Of a stretch of DNA of 6,428 bases, positions 1 through 6,428 are shown piece by piece. Below the pieces are notes generated by a model that saw only the letters and a list, made by a program, of their open reading frames with translations, was not told where the DNA came from and ran no database searches. Source of the DNA: Hyphomicrobiales bacterium (GTDB taxonomy: Bacteria; Pseudomonadota; Alphaproteobacteria; Rhizobiales; Aestuariivirgaceae); contig JACMJT010000298.1 of assembly GCA_014380505.1 (NCBI GenBank), positions 1 to 6,428 of the forward strand. The letters are read 5' to 3'. Both the position numbers and the translations under genes were made by a program. How positions within the stretch are numbered: position 1 is the stretch's first letter; each line of letters opens with the position of its first letter.

Positions 1-29
1 AATGATTTTGCAGCATTCCCGCGAGTCGG

Positions 30-60
30 TTAACAAGTTATGACGGAATTTCTGTATATT
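30..60 (+). promoter_or_regulatory. Candidate promoter of the Rrf2-MFS unit
   Basis: A -35-like TTAACA (30-35, 5 of 6 matches to TTGACA) and a -10-like TATATT (55-60, 5 of 6 matches to TATAAT) are separated by 19 bases. That is longer than the usual 17, and over-long spacers occur in promoters that need a regulator to realign them. Predicted transcription would start near 67, giving a leader of about 43 bases that contains the inverted repeat at 90-106. The -35 region overlaps TAAC-AA-GTTA (31-40), whose half-sites recur in that inverted repeat. This is motif matching by eye only. Confidence 0.35.
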
Positions 61-89
61 GGCCTTGATCTTCCGGGCGAGCGCGCCAT

Positions 90-106
90 GTAACTGTCGG
101 AGTTAC
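90..106. promoter_or_regulatory. Inverted repeat overlapping the Rrf2 ribosome binding site, candidate operator
   Basis: GTAACT (90-95) and AGTTAC (101-106) are perfect inverted copies around the spacer GTCGG. The Shine-Dalgarno GGAG of the downstream gene (99-102) sits inside the structure, seven bases before the ATG at 110. A protein bound here, or the RNA hairpin itself, could limit expression of both downstream genes. Rrf2-family regulators commonly bind dyads in their own promoters, so autoregulation is the simplest reading. This is inference: no published consensus for this subfamily was matched. Confidence 0.45.
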
Positions 107-109
107 GAA

Positions 110-526
110 ATGTTGTCCAGCAGCCGATTCATCGTCGCCATTCATGCAATGAGCGTGCTTGCCCGCCATCATGGCAAGGGGCCGGTATGCTCGGCGACTG
201 TGGCCCAAAGCGTTCACACCAATCCCGTGGTGATCCGGCGGCTGATGGGCGATCTCGAGCGGGCCAAGCTGGTGCGTTCGGTGGCTGGCCGCTGCGGAGG
301 GTTCGAGCTTGACCGGCGGGCCGGGGACATTACCCTGGCCGATGTTTACCGGGCGGTTGAGGATGAAACGGTGTTCCGCATGCACAAGACCGATCCCCAT
401 GCGAAATGTCCCGTGGCTGCACAGATCTGTGAAATACTGGGGGCGCCGTTGCGGGCGGCCGAAGGGGCGCTTGCCGCTTCGCTTGCCAAAACCACGCTGC
501 GCGATGTTGCGGCAGCCATTGTCTAA
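110..526 (+). CDS. Rrf2 family transcriptional regulator, YwnA-like
   Basis: This 138-residue protein has the size and layout of Rrf2 winged-helix DNA-binding regulators. The winged helix covers about residues 5-67: helix 1 (SRFIVAIHAMSVLA), a recognition helix with the family signature TNPVVIRRLMGDL (37-49), and a wing with the Gly-rich GRCGG (60-64). DITLADVYRAVE (73-84) and the CPVAAQI segment (100-106) match the YwnA-type branch. The three closely spaced cysteines of Fe-S Rrf2 proteins such as IscR and NsrR are absent. The cysteines present are 27, 62, 100 and 107, so a thiol-based switch is possible but unproven. The ATG at 110 was chosen because GGAG lies seven bases upstream and the protein then begins at the usual point for the family; a longer reading from TTG at 59 adds 17 uncharacteristic residues. 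It probably controls itself and the transporter that follows three bases after its stop. The family is clear; the signal sensed is unknown. Confidence 0.9.
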   Translation: MLSSSRFIVAIHAMSVLARHHGKGPVCSATVAQSVHTNPVVIRRLMGDLERAKLVRSVAGRCGGFELDRRAGDITLADVYRAVEDETVFRMHKTDPHAKCPVAAQICEILGAPLRAAEGALAASLAKTTLRDVAAAIV

Positions 527-529
527 ACG

Positions 530-1702
530 ATGACGATTCGGCGCGAAGGCCCCCTCCTCGCGCTTCTGGCTTTCGGAAATTTCATCATCGGCATGGGTGC
601 TTTCGTCGTCATCGGCATCGTTACGCCGATTGCCGAGGGCCTCGGCGTTTCCAAAGCAAGTGCCGGCATCGTGCTCACCACCTATGCCATCGCCTATGCG
701 CTGCTCTCGCCCATCGGCGCTGCGATCACCGGCAACATCGCGCGGCGGACTGTCCTTGTCAGCGCGCTCACCTTGTTTCTTCTTGGCACCATCGGTTCCG
801 CGTTATCGTCCAGCATCGCCATGCTTTCCGCTTCGCGCATCGTGGTGGCGCTGGGCGCTGCCATGTTCACGCCTATCGCGGCAGGCGTTGCAGTTGCCGT
901 GACGGCGCCGGAACGGCGCGGTAAGGCGCTTGCCACGGTTTTTGGCGGAATAACACTCGCGCAAGTCGTGGGCGTGCCGGCTGGCGCGTGGATGGCCTAT
1001 CGCTTCGGCTGGGCTTCAACGTTTTGGGCCGTGGCTGGCCTGGCGGGGCTTGGCGTTGCCATTCTCTATTTCGCCATTCCGCGCGATGTCCGTTTCCAAG
1101 CCGCGGGTGTCAGGGAAATCCTTCCGGTCATGAAAGATTGGCGCATCATGTTCGCCGTCACGTTCACGGCAACGCTCATTACGGCGATCTATATTGTCTT
1201 CACGTTTTTTGGACCGCTCATCGAGGCCTCCATCGGGACCAATCCCGAAGTCCGGACGGGTTTCCTCGTACTCTTTGGGCTGGGCGCGGTAGCGGGAAAT
1301 TATGCAGGCGGGTTCCTGACAGACCGGATCGGGGGCAAGAATACGCTGATCATCATCTGCATCGCCCAAGCGGCGATCATGCCGTTGTTCTCGATCATTC
1401 CATTGGCGCCGCTCGCCTTCGCGGTGCTCGTCGGCGGCTGGTCGGCGTTTGGCTGGTCGTTCATGGCGCCGCAACAATCGCGCCTTGCGGCAATCGCTCC
1501 GCAGGCGATATCGCTCGTCCTGGCGCTCAACGCCGCCATGATCTACGTGGGCATCGCGCTCGGTTCGGCGGCCGCTTCATTTATCCTGGACTGGAAAGGT
1601 CTTGCGGCGCTTGGCGTGTCGGGCGGATTGGCCGTCTTGCTGGCACTTGCCCATCTTCTGGCGTCAGGCCGCGCCACAACCTCTCATCATGCCCGCACTT
1701 GA
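530..1702 (+). CDS. MFS transporter, DHA1-type (AraJ/YdhP-like) efflux permease
   Basis: This 390-residue inner-membrane protein has about twelve hydrophobic spans (roughly 9-32, 45-68, 73-93, 99-122, 133-155, 161-183, 205-229, 244-264, 270-290, 293-314, 326-349, 355-378), typical of major facilitator proton antiporters. A clear motif A copy, GGFLTDRIGGK (260-270), lies between spans 8 and 9; the equivalent between spans 2 and 3 (GNIARRTVL, 68-76) is degenerate. GGITLAQVVGVPAGAW (139-154) followed by GWASTFW is the signature of the AraJ/YdhP-like drug and sugar exporters. The substrate cannot be told. The ATG at 530 follows the regulator's TAA by three bases and has no convincing Shine-Dalgarno, suggesting translational coupling. 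An internal ATG near 594 would cut into span 1. The last five residues (HHART) and the stop codon fall at or inside the palindrome at 1691-1709. An Rrf2 partner suggests induction by a reactive compound or drug; this is inferred from context. Confidence 0.9.
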   Translation: MTIRREGPLLALLAFGNFIIGMGAFVVIGIVTPIAEGLGVSKASAGIVLTTYAIAYALLSPIGAAITGNIARRTVLVSALTLFLLGTIGSALSSSIAMLSASRIVVALGAAMFTPIAAGVAVAVTAPERRGKALATVFGGITLAQVVGVPAGAWMAYRFGWASTFWAVAGLAGLGVAILYFAIPRDVRFQAAGVREILPVMKDWRIMFAVTFTATLITAIYIVFTFFGPLIEASIGTNPEVRTGFLVLFGLGAVAGNYAGGFLTDRIGGKNTLIIICIAQAAIMPLFSIIPLAPLAFAVLVGGWSAFGWSFMAPQQSRLAAIAPQAISLVLALNAAMIYVGIALGSAAASFILDWKGLAALGVSGGLAVLLALAHLLASGRATTSHHART

Positions 1703-1709
1703 TGCGGGC
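1691..1709. repeat. REP-like palindrome carrying the MFS stop codon
   Basis: GCCCGCA (1691-1697) and TGCGGGC (1703-1709) are perfect inverted 7-base arms around the loop CTTGA, whose last three bases are the TGA stop of the transporter. It resembles short GC-rich palindromes with a CTTG(A/T) loop that are dispersed between genes in alphaproteobacteria, recalled from general knowledge and not searched. It ends seven bases short of the caspase gene's stop at 1716-1718, so it sits between two convergent genes. It could act as a bidirectional hairpin or transcript-end stabiliser, but no U-tract follows on either strand, so it is not a standard intrinsic terminator. Confidence 0.5.
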
Positions 1710-1715
1710 GCATTC

Positions 1716-4634
1716 CTAAAGCGCCGCCAGAAAGAAGCGCTTGACGGCGCCGGGCTTGGTCATGACCGGGGTTTGCTTGCCGTCAGTCAGGATTTCAACC
1801 CGGGTGGTCAGTTCCTCGTCGATCTCGGAGATCGACAGCTTGCCGTCGGCGCCATAGGCGTTGGGATCGCCGAGTATCGAGAGCAGCGCCTCGGTGAAGG
1901 CGCCGTTCTCCCATTGGGGGCCTTCATAGGAAACCTCGCGGCCAGTGGAGGAGGCAAACATCACAAGGCTGGCGCCGGAGCTCAGGCTGTTGGCCAATCC
2001 CGACATGTCGACCTTGCTGACGCCGCCCTCGATACCGGCACCGGCGTTGCAGGCATCCATGAAGAGAGTGACCTTGCCTGGAATCTTCGACAGGCCTTTG
2101 CGGATAATATCGCCGTCGATGGCGGTGGCCGATAGCATGTCGGGCGAGAGGTCAACACTGGTGGGCAGGAAATAGAAATCCTGGGCGGCGTCGGTGAGGC
2201 CGTGCCCCGCCATGAAGACGATGACATTGTCCTCGGGTGCCGACTTCTTGCGAAGCTTGGCCAGCTCGATTTCGATTGCATCTTCGGTCGCGTCACCGTT
2301 GAGCAACAGCTTCACATCGACATCGTCGTAGTATACGCCCTTCTGCGCCTTCAGGAGAACTTCAAGGTCGCTGGCATCCTTGGCGGCGTAGTTCAGCTTG
2401 AGATCGGTGTTGTCGTATTTGCTGACGCCGACCAGAAGAGCGAAGAGACGGGGTTTTTTCTGAATCTGCACCCGCCCTTTCCATTTGATCGGCATGGTGA
2501 CGGGAACGCCGGGCTGGTCATCGATGTAGGCGATGAGCGTCACTTCCGAATCGCGCTGTGGAACATTGAGCGTCAAAACCTTGGCATCGGCTGATTCATC
2601 GACACCCACGACGCCGCGCGGTGTTACCGGGCGCCCGTCTATCAAAATCTCGATGCGGGTTATGGGGCGGCCGGAGGGCGAGCGCACGCGGTAGCGCAAC
2701 TGGATGTCGGGCTTATCGGTCTCCAATTCGAGGACATCTTCGGCGAATTCGACAATTCCGGGCAGAATGCCGCGAATTCCCTCCGTGCCGGACGGCACTT
2801 CGCCCGTTCCTTGGGTTTTTTGTCCCCCCAGATTGTTCGCCGTCTCGATGGCAACGGCTTCGTCCTTGAGTTTGAGGACAAGCTGCACGACGTCGGGGCG
2901 GTAAAACTGTTCGCGCAGGCGCGAGGCGGGGAAGAAATCCGGTGGATCGTCCCAACCCTTGCCGTTGAAATGCCAGCCGATCAGGTCTTCGCCGCCCGCC
3001 GAGGCGGCGTAATAGCCCGTGGGCGTCCAGGCGATCCATTTATGATCGGCAGGAGTGACGAAGAAACTCAATAGCAGGGCACCGTCGGAGGCGCGGTACC
3101 ATCGCAGCGTTCCATCACCCAGGGCGGCAACGATAATTTGCGCGTCGGCGGAAAGCGCTACACCCCAGACAAAGGATTCCGGGTAGTTTCGCCACAACTG
3201 CGTCCCGTTGCCATCGAAACGGGTCACGGCCCAATCGGAGCCGATGACGAAGCTCTGCTTGTCCGTGGCGATGGCGAGACTGCGCGCCATCTCCGACGTG
3301 CTTTGCATTTTCAGCACCTGCTTGTCGAGGGTGGGTTGGGTAGCGTCGTCCCAATTTTCGATGGGCAATGTGTCGGTTATGGGCTGAATGAAGCCTGCGG
3401 GAATGTTCGGCGCCGCATCGAAGGACAACCGGTTGACGTCGAACAGCCAGGGATCAACGGCGCCCATCTTCAGGCCGAACCATACGGAGGTAGCGTCGGG
3501 AGAATTGAAGAAGTAGCCGGCATACTTGTTGCGCATGTCGGCGGTGACCTGCTGGCGCACCACGGCAAGTTTGCCCGAGGCATCGAAGATGCCGAACGAG
3601 GGGTCGTGGGAGGCATAGGCGACGCCGCCGCCGGGCATGGCCTTGAGGTCGTTGATGCCGCCCTGGGGCCCGGCGTCGGCTTCCTTGAAGAGGCGCGTTT
3701 GGCCATCCTTCCAGGCAATGATCGGGTAATCCCAGTTCGAGTCGGCGTAACCGCCCGCCATGTAAAGCGTTTGGCCATCATTGCTCCACACGGCAGCTCG
3801 AACATCGGCGTTGTTGAAGGCGCTCATGTCGATGCGAGTAATGGGTTCGAGTGTCTGGGCGGATACGATGTCAGCGCCGATCGTATGGTATTGAGTGATG
3901 GCGAGACGCTTGCCGTCGGATGAAAAGGCCGCCGCGCGGGGCGACGTTCCCGAGGGCATGGCTTTCTTGGCAATGAGCCGGAAATCGGCGCCGTAGAGAC
4001 GCACGAAACCATCGTAGGATGTCACGGCAAGCGAGTCATCGGGCGCGAAAGCCACACCGAATATGTTCTCCTTATAGTCGGTGTCGTAGAAAGGCTGTTC
4101 AGTGAACGGCGCATTCCATACCCGGACGCCGCCGCCAATGCCGGCCAGCCCCGCCGCAAGCCTTTGTCCGTCCGCCGAGAATTCCAGATCGTGGACAACC
4201 GTCGGCACCGGCCCGACACGGCGGATGAGAGAGCCGCTGACCGTGTCGAAGAGATAGATGTAGTGGCCTGTATGGGTGGTCCAGTAGTTCTTCCAGAAAT
4301 AGGTATCCCAGCCAGCCGCCGCGACCATGCGGCCATCGGGAGAGATCGCCGCGGAGTAGAGCTTGCCCTCGGCGCCCAAAGCTATGGGAACGCGGAAGAC
4401 GCGGAGCAGCCGGCCATCATCCGTGGACCACAGTCGGATGGTCTTGTCTTCGGCGGAGGTGACCAGAAGCTTGCCATCGGCGCTGACGTCAAGGCGCCAG
4501 ATTCCCGCCGTGTGCATGCCGGTTTCGATGCGGAGTTGCGGATCCTGGGGCGGCAGATATTCAGCGGCCCGAGCACCGGCGGCCGCCAGTATGAGCAGCA
4601 GAAGTGCAACGACAGTCCTGATCCGATGGTGCAT
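1716..4634 (-). CDS. Exported WD40 beta-propeller protein with C-terminal caspase-like (C14) peptidase domain
   Basis: This is a 972-residue multidomain protein. Residues 1-23 form a signal peptide: basic start, leucine/alanine core, Ala-Arg-Ala before the likely cleavage site. A secreted, periplasmic or surface location follows. Residues about 38-556 hold roughly eleven blade-like cores with the WD40 S-x-D-G turn and terminal aromatic strand (for example VSADGKLLVTSAEDKTIRLW at 50-69, VAFAPDDSLAVTSYDG at 194-209, VALSADAQIIVAALGDGTLR at 492-511). WTPTGYYAAS (536-545) and FYRPDVV (577-583) are features shared by propeller-caspase proteins. A Gly/Thr-rich linker (602-621) precedes an Ig-like beta module (636-719). 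The caspase p20 part (729-872) has RLFALLVGVSKY, the catalytic His811 in FMAGHG and Cys862 in FMDACNAG; a p10-like part ends the protein (888-971, with NGAFTEALL). The ATG at 4634 was chosen because the signal peptide starts there; a TTG at 4691 would bury it and no strong Shine-Dalgarno helps. It lies 78 bases downstream of eno. Its substrate is unknown. Confidence 0.9.
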   Translation of the reverse strand: MHHRIRTVVALLLLILAAAGARAAEYLPPQDPQLRIETGMHTAGIWRLDVSADGKLLVTSAEDKTIRLWSTDDGRLLRVFRVPIALGAEGKLYSAAISPDGRMVAAAGWDTYFWKNYWTTHTGHYIYLFDTVSGSLIRRVGPVPTVVHDLEFSADGQRLAAGLAGIGGGVRVWNAPFTEQPFYDTDYKENIFGVAFAPDDSLAVTSYDGFVRLYGADFRLIAKKAMPSGTSPRAAAFSSDGKRLAITQYHTIGADIVSAQTLEPITRIDMSAFNNADVRAAVWSNDGQTLYMAGGYADSNWDYPIIAWKDGQTRLFKEADAGPQGGINDLKAMPGGGVAYASHDPSFGIFDASGKLAVVRQQVTADMRNKYAGYFFNSPDATSVWFGLKMGAVDPWLFDVNRLSFDAAPNIPAGFIQPITDTLPIENWDDATQPTLDKQVLKMQSTSEMARSLAIATDKQSFVIGSDWAVTRFDGNGTQLWRNYPESFVWGVALSADAQIIVAALGDGTLRWYRASDGALLLSFFVTPADHKWIAWTPTGYYAASAGGEDLIGWHFNGKGWDDPPDFFPASRLREQFYRPDVVQLVLKLKDEAVAIETANNLGGQKTQGTGEVPSGTEGIRGILPGIVEFAEDVLELETDKPDIQLRYRVRSPSGRPITRIEILIDGRPVTPRGVVGVDESADAKVLTLNVPQRDSEVTLIAYIDDQPGVPVTMPIKWKGRVQIQKKPRLFALLVGVSKYDNTDLKLNYAAKDASDLEVLLKAQKGVYYDDVDVKLLLNGDATEDAIEIELAKLRKKSAPEDNVIVFMAGHGLTDAAQDFYFLPTSVDLSPDMLSATAIDGDIIRKGLSKIPGKVTLFMDACNAGAGIEGGVSKVDMSGLANSLSSGASLVMFASSTGREVSYEGPQWENGAFTEALLSILGDPNAYGADGKLSISEIDEELTTRVEILTDGKQTPVMTKPGAVKRFFLAAL

Positions 4635-4712
4635 CGATGACGCCGTTCGACCCCCCAAACGGGAGCTTAGCCTGTGCTGCGGCGAATTCAAGGCGTGCGT
4701 GGGAGGGTGGGA

Positions 4713-6275
<1,563 letters not shown>

Positions 6276-6301
<26 letters not shown>

Positions 6302-6428
6302 ATCGGAATTCAAAAAGCTTCAGTTCAATTGAACTGAGACTGGCGAAATGTTTAGGCAACATATCCGAGTCCATGTGGGGAACGCTTGGAATTTTCCCCC
6401 GCAATATTTCGTTCCTATGAGCCTTAAC
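6276..6428 (-). CDS. Possible 3' end of an unidentified gene entering from the right (weak)
   Basis: On the - strand a frame is open from the window edge for 50 codons to TAA (6276-6278). It reads through PHMDSDMLPKHF and ends in IELKLFEFRSTLRKAIS. Composition is protein-like, but only half its codons end in G or C, unlike the genes here. It overlaps the tail of the small + strand gene by 26 bases and would place the 18-bp palindrome (6320-6337) inside coding sequence. A 50-codon open stretch is not significant by itself. The alternative is that 6302-6428 is simply a regulatory region. Confidence 0.2.
6320..6337. promoter_or_regulatory. Perfect 18-bp palindrome, candidate operator
   Basis: TCAGTTCAATTGAACTGA reads identically on both strands. 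Its length and AT-rich centre fit the binding site of a dimeric helix-turn-helix regulator such as the MarR or TetR type. A -35-like TTGAAC (6329-6334) overlaps its right half, but no convincing -10 follows. As RNA it would form a 7-bp stem with an AAUU loop and no U-tract, so a terminator is less likely. It lies 18 bases after the small gene's stop and may serve a gene beyond the window. The cognate regulator is not in view. Confidence 0.4.

Noticed and set aside
1..33. A possible gene tail on + ending at TAA 31-33
   Set aside because: Only ten codons are visible; this is too short to distinguish from chance.
3138..3923. A 261-residue open frame on + opposite the propeller region
   Set aside because: It is an antisense by-product of GC-rich codon use in the caspase gene, with no recognisable domain or start signal.
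4635..4691. A longer caspase-protein start at TTG 4691
   Set aside because: It would put 19 extra residues before a clear signal peptide and has no good ribosome site.

Overview
The window looks like chromosomal DNA from a GC-rich alphaproteobacterium. Codon use is strongly G/C-ending, the enolase sequence has an alphaproteobacterial flavour, and a GCCCGCA-CTTGA-TGCGGGC palindrome resembles the short CTTGA-loop palindromes scattered through alphaproteobacterial intergenic DNA. The lineage is inferred from the sequence alone. The genus cannot be named.

Layout, left to right. Positions 1-109 hold a candidate promoter and an inverted repeat that overlaps the ribosome binding site. They precede a two-gene + strand unit: an Rrf2/YwnA-like regulator (110-526), then, three bases later, a 12-TM MFS efflux-type transporter (530-1702). 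The transporter's stop codon lies in the loop of the REP-like palindrome (1691-1709). The next gene converges on it: a 972-residue exported protein on the - strand (1716-4634) with a WD40-type beta-propeller region, an Ig-like module and a C-terminal caspase-like (peptidase C14) domain with an intact His/Cys dyad. Upstream of it on the same strand, 78 bases away, is enolase (eno, 4713-5990), with a good Shine-Dalgarno and a plausible promoter.

The right-hand 438 bases (5991-6428) are mostly non-coding or small-gene DNA. They hold a perfect 16-bp ParB-binding parS site (6078-6093), a probable 56-residue small gene on + (6131-6301), a perfect 18-bp palindrome (6320-6337), and a weak, partial open frame on - that runs off the window end.

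How the parts relate. The Rrf2-MFS pair looks like a self-regulated, stress-responsive export unit. Eno and the caspase gene may be co-transcribed, since no convincing terminator or strong promoter is visible between them; nothing in the sequence links their functions. The parS site suggests this is a primary chromosome (or a ParB-partitioned large replicon), possibly in the origin-proximal domain. The most unusual items are the parS just upstream of eno, the exported propeller-caspase, and the repeated TAAC/GTTA half-sites before the Rrf2 gene.
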